DNA of 64,000 nt from Ischnura elegans (taxonomy: Eukaryota > Arthropoda > Insecta > Odonata > Coenagrionidae). The notes under the pieces were generated by a model. The model was not told the origin of the DNA, did not search any database, and was given only the letters and a program-made list of their open reading frames with translations. How positions within the stretch are numbered: the first letter of the stretch is position 1; every line of letters begins with the position of its first letter. The translations under genes were made by a program, and so were the position numbers. The stretch lies in the NCBI RefSeq assembly GCF_921293095.1, contig NC_060247.1:108271111-108335110 (forward strand), read 5' to 3'. Positions 1 to 12,900 of the stretch are shown piece after piece.

Positions 1-45
1 CTTTATTGATGCATAAAAAGATTGATTTAAATCCTCTGATTGAAG

Positions 46-171
46 ATAACTGGTGTTCCAATGGAGAGTAGAGCCCGCAGTCAATCGAATTTGGTGATAA
101 GAAATATTACCGGCATAAACAGGGTTGGGCCATTTAATGGACTGGTTGTACCAATGTTCTGGGCTGAATAT
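46..171 (+). CDS. CD36-family scavenger receptor, penultimate coding exon (partial gene)
   Basis: Reads ITGVPMESRARSQSN, then LVIRNITGINRVGPFNGLVV, then PMFWAEY. This matches the distal ectodomain of class B scavenger receptors (CD36/SR-BI/SNMP/croquemort family), where a P-x-TG-x-P segment precedes R-x-Q-x-N and a P-x-x-W-x-E stretch runs into the C-terminal membrane helix. The 3' edge is a clear GT donor (GTGAGT) after a whole codon. The 5' edge is the only AG (44-45) between an in-frame stop at 37-39 and the conserved ITG; its pyrimidine tract is poor, so that edge is less certain. An N-x-T glycosylation sequon (NIT) is present. The family binds lipids, lipoproteins or apoptotic cells at the cell surface or in endosomes; which member this is cannot be told. 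The rest of the gene lies left of the window. Confidence 0.8.
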
Positions 172-1107
172 GTGAGTATATATTTTATATGTTAATGTGT
201 GTAGCATGAAAAAAATACTTGTGCCTTCAATTAATATTTTATAATTATTTAGTAATAATTAATATTTTATGGCCTCCATAAATCCTATCTATGTAAAATA
301 AAAGCACACCTTAGTAATCAAATCTCTGCTTAAGTCAACCTTTAGCCAATAAAAAACAATCATTTTCAATACATATTCATTTAATTAATTAGGTGTCAAA
401 TGTTCTATACATATTGATATTAAAAATCAACCCTAAATGATCATATACAGCCCCAGATTTTTTTATAGGCTAACTAGGCTCTATTTTATAGAACTGTTAT
501 CTCAAAATAAGGATGAAATATTAATTCATACTTTTCTAAGTGATACAATTCTCAATCTGAAAAATTTGTGGGCCTTCACTCTCCATTTTCCATTAATGAT
601 TTTCCAAAAGAGAGGGTAAAAAATTTCTCACCTTGTAGAGGTTTCGACAGGTGTATCCTTGGGCAACACCAGAGTCAAACAGGGTACTCTGGTTTACAGC
701 TCCTTAGAAATTGTTAAAGCTACAAAGCATTCAAGCTTAGCTTAGCACATTTTAGCTTATCAAGACACAGAGCTACAGAACATTCGCAAAAATATTGAAT
801 TTAATTGTAGGAGGAATGTAGATAGAGAAATAAAACAAGATGACCTCTACTCATTCTCTCTCTTTCATTCATTCTACAATCTCTTGTCAATTTTAGCAAC
901 AACTTTTGGAGAATTTTAATGTCAAATTATTAAATTTCTGGTAATATTAAAGACAGTAATAAATTCCAAGGAAAATTAAATAGATTTTGGATTGAGAAAA
1001 TTGAATTTAAATTATAAATAAGGGTAAAATAACCCCTCCCATCATTCTTATGTCAACAAATCCTATTCACAAAATAAAGGTTGTCAATTTTTTCTATTTT
1101 TTTCCAG
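172..1107 (+). other. CD36-family gene intron
   Basis: Runs from the GTGAGT donor to the TTTTTTTCCAG acceptor at 1097-1107, phase 0. It is AT-rich and I see no repeat or further coding signal in it. Confidence 0.7.
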
Positions 1108-1437
1108 AATCAAGTTGGGCTCCCTTGGTACATCTCATCGCTGATGTATTTTGTGGTCGTAATCCTTCCAAGCTTTCAAAAAGTGTTGTCAGTAGTATTT
1201 ATTTTACTGGGAATTGGCCAATTATTGGTGGTGTCATTTGGTTGCTTTTGTACCCCTGTTTCAGTGGCACATAAACATTGGCGTCGAAATTTACCTCGAA
1301 AGATATGCATGGATGAAGAAAAGGGGAACAAGGCATGCATCGCCAAAATATGCAAAAGCAAGCCAGTTGTTGTGCCTTACTCTTATAGCTTCCTTGATTT
1401 AGTTCCCTCCTCAACGAGTTCATCGGAAATCCTTTGA
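1108..1437 (+). CDS. CD36-family scavenger receptor, last coding exon
   Basis: Continues in frame from the 46-171 exon as NQVGLPWYISSLMYF, followed by a long hydrophobic stretch (roughly VVVILPSFQKVLSVVF to QLLVVSFGCFC). This is the C-terminal transmembrane helix typical of CD36 proteins. After it comes a basic cytoplasmic start (HKHWRR) and a tail of about 50 residues containing several cysteines, ending SSSEIL and TGA at 1435-1437. The acceptor TTTTTTTCCAG is strong. The family has two membrane passes with both termini in the cytoplasm, so this exon gives the second pass and the C-tail. The gene is convergent with the chitin deacetylase gene, whose stop lies 8.4 kb away on the other strand. 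Confidence 0.8.
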   Translation, partial: NQVGLPWYISSLMYFVVVILPSFQKVLSVVFILLGIGQLLVVSFGCFCTPVSVAHKHWRRNLPRKICMDEEKGNKACIAKICKSKPVVVPYSYSFLDLVPSSTSSSEIL

Positions 1438-2699
1438 CAACATCGAATGTCAGAGATGTATCATGTCCTCAAAAAAGACTGGTTAACTAAGTGTGAATTT
1501 AGTTGCTGCACCTCAGTGGTGATGTGTCTTGCTGGCCTCTTGAATGATAGGGACAGGTCTCCCTTTCCTCTGAAAGCCAGTGCTATTCGCTCATATGCAT
1601 CAGGGAAATGACAGGTATGATCCTTGCCTATGTGCCTGTGTGAATGATTGTGAGAGAGTGAACTTTGTTGAAAAAAAGTCATCAGTTCCTATGGTTTTTT
1701 CTAAGAAAAACTCACCTGATGAAAAGACTATGAGAGAGAGTTATATAGAGTTACACTTATGAAGTGTACCAACCTATTTTTCCAGAAGTTATACATCAAA
1801 AAATAAGGCAGAAATATTAATTTATGCTTTACAAAGTGATAGACTTGTTGATCTGAAAAGTTTATCAGCTCAACAGAAGTGTGATCAGAAATTTTTGGGA
1901 GGAAGTCAAGTGATTTTTTTCTCACAAGTTTCTCATGAACTGAAAGTTGGTATCAAAAAGTTTTATATCACAGAAAGGTTATGAATACCAATGTATATCA
2001 TTCAAAAAGTATATATTTATCGCTGTACCCCCCAAAATACTTATGCAAATATTTATGGCATTATCGCAATTGAAAAACTTCTGACATTTTTAACGATCAC
2101 GTTTTTCATCTCCTTGAATGAAATCTTTGCCCATCCTCGTTTTGAAGCTGTTGGCTCCAACGTCATGTATTAAAAAAATAACAATATCCCAGTAAGTGAC
2201 ATTTGAAATCGTCTGAAATGATTATAAATTTGAGATTTATATTGAAAATGTTGCATTTTATAAATATAAGCTGGATATTATATAAAGATTTTATAAAAAT
2301 ATTGTTCAATCAATGGCAATAAGATTTACCATCCAAAAACGTGTGTGGCCAATTTACATACATGTGTACTTTCAATACCTTTGAAGTGCCTTCTTCATTT
2401 TTAATCGTCACAAGCATTTACCAAAGCTCATGTGGGTGCCATGCTGTGTATCATTATCATTGCAAAGAATCTTATTTGTTGTACATTTGTAAAAAGTCAT
2501 GTTTGTATGAAAAAGAAAATAAATTTATTCAAAAAATATTCTCTACACATATATACCTCCATCACACCTCTTAGAATTAGAGTAAGCTATCCTTGACTTG
2601 TTTTGGAGTGTCTTAGGCAGTCACCCAAGGATTGATGTGGATCATTGATGTGGAAAGCAAATCCCTTTCTCGTGTCATTTATGGCATGCATAGCTTATA

Positions 2700-2880
2700 A
2701 AGAGGCGGCGTGTAGCAGGTTTCCTACCCAGGTAGATAACTTTTGCCTGGTATTACGATTCGCTCCTAGAAAAAAGTGGCAAAACGAGGTATCCTAGTGC
2801 ACACCCTTGTCTCACTCCTTTTCCTATTCTTGCTTCATCAGAATTGGGTCCAGATTTTGTCACTTGCATTCATACGCCAA
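2700..2880 (-). mobile_element. Non-LTR retrotransposon reverse-transcriptase fragment
   Basis: On the - strand, 2834-2798 reads ARIGKGVRQGCA. This matches the conserved G-x-G-V-R-Q-G-C motif of non-LTR reverse transcriptases just ahead of the catalytic palm. Downstream LGYLVLPLF resembles the usual continuation (SPLLF), but the frame soon stops. It is a decayed remnant with no usable ORF. Confidence 0.5.
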
Positions 2881-4160
2881 GCAGTGGGCCATATTGTTGT
2901 ACATTACCTTCGGTAAATCTTGGTGAATATGGTAAGGTGAAACGTGTGGACACCTGCAATTCTAAAAATTGGGAAGAACAACTAAACAACCCAGCTTACA
3001 TCACCATTTGATTCGCAATGACTTACCTTGTGTTTGTAATGTTATAGTGTATTTTTTATCCATTTAATTATGTATTTATGTTCTCAGAAATTATATTTGG
3101 TTGATATAAGATAAGAACAGCCTGTATATAACTATAGTAAAAACCTGTTCTTGATGATCACCCTGGATTGTGAACATTGCAGATGGCATTGCCCTTTAAA
3201 CCAGTGAAATCACATTGATATTACCACTTCGTCAATCTTTCGCTAAAGACATGTTCGTTGAAAAGAAAAAAAAATTGATGGATCTAAGCACTAAATGCAT
3301 GCTGGAGAATTATGTACTTACCCTAAGATATTATTTCAAGTATGATATTTTTCAAGGCAATGTAGGTATATCTCTTGCACTTGATAAAGTAGCCGCCATT
3401 TCTTGAGGGATAGCCCCTCTTTCAACCAATAGGGTAGTTTCCTTCATCAAAGAAAACGAAAAGCATTGATTGCGATTCGTTACCCACCATTAGTGTATTC
3501 AAAATATACAAATTATTTCGTTTTAGAAATAGCGGTTTAGACGAGTGGCAATGGTCTATTTTTATCCTTATTTGAAAAGGGCTAGATTGGCGCCCATGCG
3601 ATGCCACTCCACGTGACGTCACAGGGACCTAGTTTCTATACGAGAAGATAGGAGTTATACATCGTCTGAGGTTACCAATGCATGCATGAGGCGCAGAGCT
3701 CAGGGAAACATGTCTTATTAATCACTTATTAAAACTGGCTAAGGTCGGAAAGTTTTCTTCATTTGATAAGGTATTAATAATACTTATTTAAGACAAGCGC
3801 TACCAGCCAGCAGGGTACTCAGCTACCCGCTAGCAGCCTGCGTCGTATCAGCGCTAAGCCTCGCCTCAAGGTCACCTCACAGGGGGGCAGCGGGAACCAG
3901 AAATAAGTCTCACGGAGAGATTTCCTGGCATTGATACTTACGCGTCACGTTTTCCCGCGCTTGAAAATTTTCACTTCTCATTTAATCGCGAAAAATAGAT
4001 ATCGTCATTTAAAAATCTAAATGCGTGAAACTCGTACTCCAGGTGTAATAATCTTTCGATTTAGGCAATAAAAAAATAATAAGAAACCACCCTATTCTCA
4101 GTATACCATTGTTTTCTTTTTTAGCTTGAATAGGTGCAATAGCTCTTGTTTTGAAGATTT

Positions 4161-4475
4161 TTAACTCTTTTACTGCCAGTCCATTTTGGGTGGGATGCGT
4201 AAAGACTGCAAGGGTATTTTCTGGACTTTGCAAGATTTCAGATTTTATTATTATTATAAATACTTAATTTTATTACATGCAACTTGATTTTTTCCTGATG
4301 CTAAAGATATTTAGAGCTTAAAACCATAAATGGATTACGGGATGGTATTTATGTGATGGTGAAACGGCCACAATCAAAATAAGTCAAAAAAGCTGCACTG
4401 ATATATCAGCTCAAGGCAGTTTTCACACTAACAGCAAGGGCCAAAATATCGGCCCACTGACAGTAAAGGGATTAA
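4161..4475. mobile_element. TTAA-ended MITE, 315 bp
   Basis: The left end TTAACTCTTTTACTG and the reverse complement of the right end, TTAATCCCTTTACTG, match at 12 of 15 positions, and both begin with TTAA (4161-4164 and 4472-4475). TTAA target duplications are the signature of the piggyBac superfamily. A near-palindrome, GGGCC-AAAATATC-GGCCC, lies at 4438-4455 just inside the right end, with a decayed counterpart around 4180-4196 inside the left end. No ORF, so non-autonomous. Confidence 0.6.
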
Positions 4476-5815
4476 TATGTCCAATGTTTTTATTCATTGA
4501 CAGCCCATCATTATGCATTTTTATCCCCCCTCAAGAGACTTTTCTCAGCAAGGCTTTTTTCAAATTACAAAAATTTTGGCATGGCACACGGAAAATTATC
4601 CTCGAATACATAGTTCCCTCCCTCAATTTCCCTTCCACATGGTTGGTCATAGAGCAACTACCCTTGGAGAGGTGGCTACAATGCACCATGAATTTACTAT
4701 TATTCAGAGAGGATTGTTGATCTAGAAACTCTTTTTTCTTCAGAAAATCAAAATTTAAATGAACCTACTGATGTTAAAAACAATTTTTAAATCAGATTTT
4801 TAAAAACAAATACGTACAATGCTGATGTTACACCAACTTAAATTCCATCTCCCATCACTTTAACAGGTATCACTTTTTTACAGACTTCCTTCCTTGTTCA
4901 ACACCATTTTGTCTTATTATCCTTCCCTGGAGCTCTCAATGTCATCACATCATTCAAGAGGCAGCTTTAAAAATCCATCTTCTCCTGGATCTTCATACTT
5001 TATTATTTTTTAGTTTTTCAATGATGATGATGATGTCAAACACCAGGAAAAACCAGCACTGTCCTCTAAAACTTAAAAGTTTCATATTTTTTTCATAGAA
5101 ATTTTAACAATTTTTACACATTCTCTCGGCGTTTGAGTAAAGAAAGTAGGGTTTGGTATACAAGTATCGCTGAAGAAAGTATGAGCAATGCTGTGGTTCA
5201 CTCCTAATACTCCGCTGGGTTGAATGACGGGCAGCCGTCGAGGCTGTCAAAAAGGTATTCGGCACCCATGTTGACTACTTTAGTGCTGTAGTGTTTGACT
5301 GCTACATAGGTATACAGCAAGCTGAAACTCCCAGACCAAGGTATTGGAAAGACTTATCGACTTTAAAAACGATATTATTACATGATTTTTCCTCATGTCG
5401 GCAGATTTCTGAATTTGCTGACCTCAACAGCTCTGCAGCCAAAACTACTCGACTCAACATTCGCAATGCTACTCAAAATACTTGAGCCGAGTACCAACTA
5501 CACGACTCAACTTGAATTTTTTAGAACTCCCACGACCCAATTACATGTAAACGTTTACATTTGAAAAAATGTAACTATTACTATGTAATCCACTCATTGC
5601 TTTCTGAAAGTAAACATTTCCCATTGTGACTGCACAGATTGACATATGCCGAGAACTTTGTGTGAACTGACACATTCCTACATGCATAACTCTGCCCAAG
5701 TATGCACCAACTGAAAGCAATGTGTTAAACATGTATTTTAAGGAAACATTCAAAAGATCTCCTGCATGAATCTCATAGGCATTTTTAAAAAGTTTTTATG
5801 AAAGATAACTGTAGC

Positions 5816-6081
5816 CACAGGTGGATTTAGGTGGGGGGTCACAGATGTCATGACCCCCCAAATTTTATCTAATTTTTTTTTATTGTTATGTTCATTAGTT
5901 TAATAGATATAATTTCATCTATTATTAGGGATAAAAAATGAAGTTTTAGGCTCTAAAGCATGTAAAAAATGGGAAATAATGAAAAATTTACATGGGAGAA
6001 AACCCCTCTCTCTCGGGGACATTCCATACTCCCCGGACCCAGGTCACGACCCCTCCAAATGTGATGCTGAATTTGCCTCTG
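5816..6081. mobile_element. hAT-like MITE, 266 bp
   Basis: The left end is CACAGGTGGATTTAGG and the right end GCTGAATTTGCCTCTG, forming imperfect terminal inverted repeats. The flanks ACTGTAGC (5808-5815) and ACTGTAAC (6082-6089) agree at 7 of 8, a likely 8-bp target duplication as made by hAT transposases. C-runs sit just inside both ends. No coding capacity. Confidence 0.55.
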
Positions 6082-6449
6082 ACTGTAACAATACATACTT
6101 AACTAAGACTGTCACCACTAACTTTTTTAAATTGGAGCTGGTACTTATCACTGATTAAAAATGTAATAACTAACGGTAACTTAGCCCAGCTATTTTTTTT
6201 TTGGTAGTACTCCACCCATTTCTGATGATGATCTATGAAAATTCGTACAAAACTTTTGATTGATGCATTTTGATACTTGAGCAAATTTGATACGAATTTG
6301 GTGAAAAAATTTGTGTTGAGTAAGAAAAGTGTTCCACCTAAGATTTTCAAATTCTTGATTTCTTGAGTAAATTCCTAAAAATTTCAAAGTGACGCATAAA
6401 TAATTACATAAAATTTTTTATTCATGTAAAATAATTTTATTGGGACTTT

Positions 6450-6690
6450 GGTTGGAATTTGTTGAAAATTGTGTTTAGGAATATAAGTGTTTCATCCTAG
6501 GAGTTACAATTTAAAATTCTAGATTTTTGGGGAACACAGTGTTGAATAAAAAAATAATAAATCCAAAAGTATTGAATGACAATCAATTGAACAAAAATGT
6601 TAATTGATGCGGTTCCTTTTTCATGCAAATTCTTTAGGAACCTGTTGAAAATTATCATGCTTAGGATGATAAGTGTTTCATCTTAGGCGT
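6450..6690 (+). repeat. Diverged local duplication, period about 183 bp
   Basis: The phrase GTTGAAAATT followed by ATAAGTGTTTCATC and TAGG occurs from 6461 and again from 6644 with similar flanks. This indicates an old tandem or segmental duplication. No coding content. Confidence 0.4.
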
Positions 6691-7047
6691 AAGGGAACAA
6701 GAAATACAAAGAGGTATTTTTTCCATGATTCTTTCTCCATCTTATATTGTAAATTAAAAAATATATAAAATATTCCACTGTGTCTCATAATTTGAATTTT
6801 AGTTACTCTTGAAAGTCCTCCATGTTGTTTTGCATGTGCTTACATGCACTAATTTTCGATTTTTTTAAACTTTCATAAACATATTTGTAGATATTTCAGT
6901 AGAGGCCTCTGCAAAATATGAATATTATTATAGGATGTAACCAGCAGGCCCCTACCGGTCCCCTTCTCAGGGCGGTTGACGGCCATGGCCTGAGGATGCA
7001 CTATGCAGGGGGAGGACAACCCAAATGATTCAGAATGAATTATGCAT

Positions 7048-7753
7048 CAGTAAAACCTCTATGTAGTGAACTTCTTTACATCATAAACTTCCATACTTCA
7101 TACCACCCCTACGGTCCCATGAGATTTATATGTAATTTTATAGGCAAACCTCTTTGTAGTAAACCTCTTTATATCATAAAACCTCCACTTATCATACCAA
7201 GGAGACACCCCCAAGACTGCCATACCCTCCACAAATAGTACCGAGGCAATTAGAGACTATCAATGCAGCCGCGATTACATACATGAAATGACATTTTCAG
7301 CAATAAATGTTTAACACTTATTTTCTTTACGCCTTTAATATGCTGTAATTTTCATGTTAACCATTAATTATGACCATTTTGTTCCATATGAAAGCATAAC
7401 TAACAGAAAATAAGAAAAAAGATATCCAACTATCCTAATCATTTTAAGTCCTAATTTAGTTTTTTATTTTATCCTAATTATTTTAAGAGAGATCACATCG
7501 TTTTCTCTTGAATCATGGTAAAAATACGTAATAGTGCTTGCTTTGTGTTATCATTAAAAAATAAATATATGTTCACTAATGCATGTATATTTCTTTAAAT
7601 GCACAAATATAATGGTTTAAAAGACAGCAGTGCCTTTTATTTCCAAAGGATATGAAAAAATGGTGTATATCACTAAAACCTCTCCATAGTGAACCTCCAT
7701 GCATCAAATTGCCCAAATTTTGGTCCCCTTTGCGATGTAAAGAGATTTTACTG
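7048..7753. mobile_element. pogo/Tigger-like non-autonomous element
   Basis: The left end CAGTAAAACCTCTATGTAG and the reverse complement of the right end, CAGTAAAATCTCTTTACAT, are the familiar CAGTAAAACCTC termini of pogo/Tigger elements in the Tc1/mariner superfamily. Internal repeats of the phrase AAACCTCT-x-x-x-TAGT near 7140-7180 and 7676-7700 extend the similarity. The right end is followed by TA, but the left is preceded by AT, so the target duplication is not clean. No transposase ORF. Confidence 0.5.
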
Positions 7754-9834
7754 TATTAATTTAAATTACTGTTTTGTTTACTCAAGACAATGTTAATTAT
7801 ACTGTTAAATGAGGCATCTTCAGGATCTAGTTAACGGCTCAATGTTGCTATTCTGACTGTAAAATTTGTCAGTTTCGGAACAGGCGGAGTTTGCACCGGG
7901 ATATGTCCTGGAGTCCCGGGGGCCCAGCACGGGCCTAGATGTAACTAGAGACCCAAGGTCCGACCATACCCCATCTAAAACTAAAAATTGATCTGAAAGT
8001 ACAGTGAAACTGATCTCTTTGGCTGTATCTGATGGCTTGGTTACACCCTACATTAATATGTACAAGATCATGTGTGCATGAAAAAAATATTCTGTGGAAG
8101 TGAGAATGAACATGAAAATGTACTATGTTAACCAGCAGGCTGGTAATCATGCATTAACAGAAAATAGAATCTATTCTAATTTGGTTAATGCCTTCTTGTA
8201 TGTTCCATTCCTGTCTACTTCAGTGAATCAGGTGTTAATGCATTCACTTGTACCTGGTGTGATGTATCATTTAAGTAGGCCTTGAGATGGTTGACTCTAT
8301 ACTTTTAAGCAGTGATATGTGTTAATGAACGAATAATTATCCAATTTTAGTTTAGTGTCTTTCACTCTAGTCAATCAAGAGTCAATAATTTTTACAACTT
8401 TATTACTGGAAAATGTACATACAGCATTATAAACATGGTCAGGGTTTCACTTAATGTCCTTCTTCACTCAGTTATAGCAAATTACATTCTCGGACTCATT
8501 TTTAAATGCTTTCAAGAATGAAATTATTTAAAAAGCAATATTGCAATGTGCCTAATAAAAAAATTTCTATCAGCATCATCTTCTCAATAGCACCAGATAA
8601 ACCAAATAATTAAAAGTGGCTGGTTACATGTAAGCGTATATCAGGTAGTTCAAGAAAAACTGAATTAAAATCCATAATTTTTTTATTTTTCTTATTTAAG
8701 ATGGAGGTATTTACAAATATTTGCCTCAAGCATGTGATTCATTTTCTAGTGACAGCAGTTTGTATTTTGCAATAAATCTCACAAGTGAAATTAAAGCAAT
8801 ACTTTCAGGTCACCTAAATTACTTTCATTATTGTAGTTTTAGTGAATGAGGTAAAAAACACACTATAATTTTCATCATACATTTCTCTTTTATGTTACTG
8901 CAATTTTAATCAACCAATGAATTAGCCTTTGCAAGAAGTGGATGCAAATCTTCCTTTTAATTAAAGCTACCTGTCACTTCCTTGCATGGCTTACACAATG
9001 ATTTTCAGTGTAAGGTTGATCAAACAATTTCATGCACAAGTCAAAATTTTGACTTAATGTGTATCAAATGTTGCTTAATTTTCTTTCATCAAGCTGGTAT
9101 AGGAATGGGCTGAGAGATTAATAAATAACAGCCCAATTATGGCTGATATGCTCTGACACACTCACACTCAAACACATACTGATTTTGAAGAATCACGAGC
9201 ATAATGAAGAATGAGATGACAGACTTGAGAGGAATGGTTGACTTTTGAAGTCATCCCATATCTCATAAATGTCAGGCTAAGCCTCGCATTAACATTTCCA
9301 ATGACTCAGAAGTTCTGGATAAAAGTGAGATAAGTTATTTTCTTTAAATATTTCATTTTGTTAAAGCTGAAGAAAGTCATCTTCTAAAAACCAAAATGTC
9401 ATTGTCAGTGATCGATATTTTCCAAAAGCACCAATGTAGGTTTGACATTTGAATTTATCTAAGTGATACAAAGTTACATTTTTGCAGATGTTAAGCACTA
9501 AATTCTTTACACCAAGAGGGAAATTTTTAGTATTATCACATTCTCTTGAAAAATTCTCATCCAATCATTATATGGCAGTTTCCTCCTCCTAATTTGAGCT
9601 GACTGCTCCACAACTCAGCCTGAGCAGTTGCTACATACTTAAAATATTAAATTCTAGGGATAAAATTTCAATATAGCTACCAAGGCTAGTAACTATACCT
9701 TTCAATAATAGAATTTAATGAGGATGAGTTGAAATTAGCCCTCTGCTGAACAAAACCTCTTGATTAGATCACTTTGTTCACTCTCATTGCTTGCATTCAT
9801 TTTCCAGTTTTTCACTTTTTTGCACTTTTTGAAA

Positions 9835-9993
9835 TCAATCTTCAACTTCATTATCTGCTCGGCTATTCTTCACTCCAGTCTTTCCCGTCCATGGGTAAAC
9901 ATCGGGGCATGGCTGACAGGTCCTCATGTATCTTACACCACTCTTGTGCCAGAGGTTGCAAACCTTAGGATTGTTGCATTTCCTTGGTCTATC
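9835..9993 (-). CDS. Cda5: CDA5 exon 20: C-terminal tail and stop
   Basis: Follows a TTTCACTTCCAG acceptor in phase 0 and codes 52 residues beginning DRPRKCNNPKVCNLWH, with a CQPCPDVYPW motif, ending EVED and TGA at 9835-9837. Chitin deacetylases of this class continue past NodB with a short cysteine-containing tail of this kind. It is separated from exon 19 by the longest intron of the gene (7.9 kb). Confidence 0.9.
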   Translation of the reverse strand, partial: DRPRKCNNPKVCNLWHKSGVRYMRTCQPCPDVYPWTGKTGVKNSRADNEVED

Positions 9994-12900
9994 CTGGAAG
10001 TGAAAGAGAAGCATGTGAGAGTGCAATTTTTGATAACAAAGTAATTTCATCTAATGCATAGTCAGAAGCATTAATAGAATTTTTTGCCCTAGAAGTCTAC
10101 TGTATCTGTATAGTGTTACTCAAACCTTTCAACTTCTTCAGCCTCTTCCAATGGTAGATGGAGAATTTACACAATAATTAATCCCACCTGTCCCGGAAAT
10201 CTAGGATTTGACCTTCTCTTTCTCATATGGAGTCTAACAAAATCGGCAGCTTTCGATTTAATGAAGTTAAATCGTGTGATATCTTTCTTATCTTTCGCAG
10301 ACTGTTGAAGCGCAAAAGAGTTGACAAAGGAAATATTTAATATTCAGAAAAATACTGCCATTGGCAACCTCCCAGATGTGTATCTACAGCACATTTTGTC
10401 TAAAGTATCTATGCTACCTTTAGTTGCGTTATGAAATGCAACTACCCCTATAGTTTCCCTGGCTCTATATCATCACTGACCCTGAAGTGCATAAATGAAA
10501 TTAAGCAAACAGCATTACATATTTTGGGGACATTGGATATTACAGTCTTGCTGGCCAACAATCCGTAAAGTGAGGAGCCCATTATGTGCCCTTTGGATGA
10601 CGCAAAACCATTAGGCTCTTTTATTTTTTATGATTTTACCAACGTAAATCAGCCCTTTTATTTAATTTTTCTACCAGTTTAATAGATGTGAACCAAATTA
10701 TCCGCTGTGATATTCCTGTTGGACCCCATTATTGGCACAGAAAGACGAAGAATTGTCTGGGATGGTTTTGATAGGTTTTGTCTTTGTCTGATAGACGTAT
10801 CCCATCTGTATCTTTTCCAGCGGACAAATAATTATACGCATTAAAGAGATAAATTTTTTTGGCATCAGTGAAATGCATAATTTTTAAACCATACATACTT
10901 GGAGGTCTTGCTGGGAATATACACTTTGAAAAGGCATCGGCACCTGAAGGCGATAAACGTTTAATCAATGCAAGTAACCATTACCAATGAATATATAGCA
11001 GCGTTGGAAGCTTTTTACTAGAGAGCAAAATAGCTCAGAAATTGGAGGTGTTGGGTGAGCTATGAATCGGCCCAATTCGATTTGATCCACAGGGTTAACA
11101 AAATGGAGACTTGTTAGAAGTAAAGTAAACTGCTGTCCTGACATTATTGATCGGAAAATTACCCTAACAATGCCATCAGAGACAAATATGCTGCAAATAT
11201 CTCCATCATTGGAATTGGAAATCGCAGAATAAGCCAAAAGACCTAGAAAGGCTTTCAATTCCATCAAATCAACAGTTTCTGGCCTGCAATCCCTTTTATA
11301 CGTATCTCTTATTGCTTGAAGCTTCGTATTTGTCCAATGCAAAATCAATTGCAACATTGGCTCATCAAATTTCTGAGACTAATAATCAAGAGGCTCAATA
11401 TCCCTATCTAGTGATGTAATGTTCAAACCAGGTTTCTGAATAATGAGGCTATAGAAGGGTGTACAAATTTTCCTCTTTGGCTTAATTGACGACCACTTTT
11501 AGCGATTTCCCCTGTAAAAAAATTGTTCTTGCCTGGGGAGAACTTTTACTAAATCACTTCTTTCACCATCTGTGTTCCCTCCTTCACAATCAGTTTTATT
11601 TTTCGGCATGAATCAAAAGATTTTCGCGCTGCTTCAAATACTACGCACTCAAAATATATGAGCCAAAAAATAGCTACGAATACGCTTCGGACAAATGCAG
11701 ATGCAACGTCAATTGCATTTCAACGTTTTACTCTCGGTGTTTCCCAGGCTCTTTTTATTTCTAATTGCGGTAAAACTCGATGCTTCGATGCTCTGTCCCC
11801 ACATACTTAAAAGGAGACTGACCGCAAGAAAGGCACAAATGAATGTTGCCCTCCAGACGTGGGCGTGCAAATGTTCGGGGTCCAATTGGTTCCAACCCAG
11901 CCGGCACAGCCCATACCGCATCTATATGTGAAGTGGATGCAATGCGTGACAGAATGCGCTAGGTACCAAATATCCTTCTGCCATCCTTTGCTAGTTGCGC
12001 CTATGAATGCCATATTTTTCATGATGTGGTTTAATACTTAAAAATATCTGCAAGTCCTCGCATTAATTATTATAAAATTTCAAGAACTATTATTATTATA
12101 ATTATTCATTGTATTCAAGATTTTCACGGACATACGGAACTACCAATGACTACAGCAGTAGGTATGGACTTGTCGTCTTGTAGCCATCTATCCCTATCTC
12201 GACGTGTTGGAGCCTCGTAGATAGTGTTGTGTTGGGTATGTTTTATAGTGATATTTTTTAATTCTGACCATTGCAGCAATTTTGACTAATCTCCCGGTGT
12301 TGACCCTCGCTCACTCATAGGCCTGTACTCTCCTGGATTTGAAATCTGCGTTTGTTTTGTACTGCGATGGATAGCGATGTTGTACCTCGTAGATTGAGTG
12401 TTGTGTTGGGCGTGTTTTATAGTGATATTTTTTTATTCTGACCATTGCAGCAATTTTGTCTAATCTCCTGGTATCGACCCTCGCGCACTCATTGGCCTCT
12501 ACTTTCCTGGATTTGAACTCTTGCGTTTGTTTTGGACTCCGATGGATAGCAATGTTGTACTGAAGTTCTCATATGTTGTCTTGTGTACGCCTGTATTCCT
12601 GTGTTCGCCTGCCTCTTGTTTTATGCTGAGTCATTAAAGTTATATTCATGAAATAAAACGTGCTCTGATTTATCCCGAGTAGTGTAAAACAATCACGAGA
12701 TAAAGAGAACCAGACAAGCAATATAGGAATACTAGTATGACCGAGTTCAATTTTCCGCCGTTAGATGGCAGCACTTTCGTGCATCCTCATCCTCACGGCA
12801 TCTCTCTAAGTGCGGCGGTTCATCCCCTCGGCGGTGGACCGGCATATGGATGGCATCTGTATACACACAGCACAAAGTGAATAATATGCACATAATATTC

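Larger units (their letters stand above)
1438..9834. other. Convergent intergenic region, mostly repeats
   Basis: Holds the 3' flank of the CD36-family gene and, on the - strand, the 3' flank of the chitin deacetylase. I find no gene in it. What I can recognise is a reverse-transcriptase scrap (2700-2880), a TTAA-ended element (4161-4475), a hAT-like MITE (5816-6081), a diverged local duplication (6450-6690) and a pogo-like element (7048-7753). A poly(A) signal AATAAA at 2518-2523 (+) could serve the CD36-family gene. TTTATT at 8399-8404 (AATAAA on -) could serve the deacetylase gene, with an implied 3' UTR of about 1.4 kb. Both assignments are guesses. Confidence 0.5.

Noticed and set aside
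7865..7945. GC-rich segment with CCCGGGGGCCC that might be a transposon end
   Set aside because: No partner terminus or target duplication could be found.
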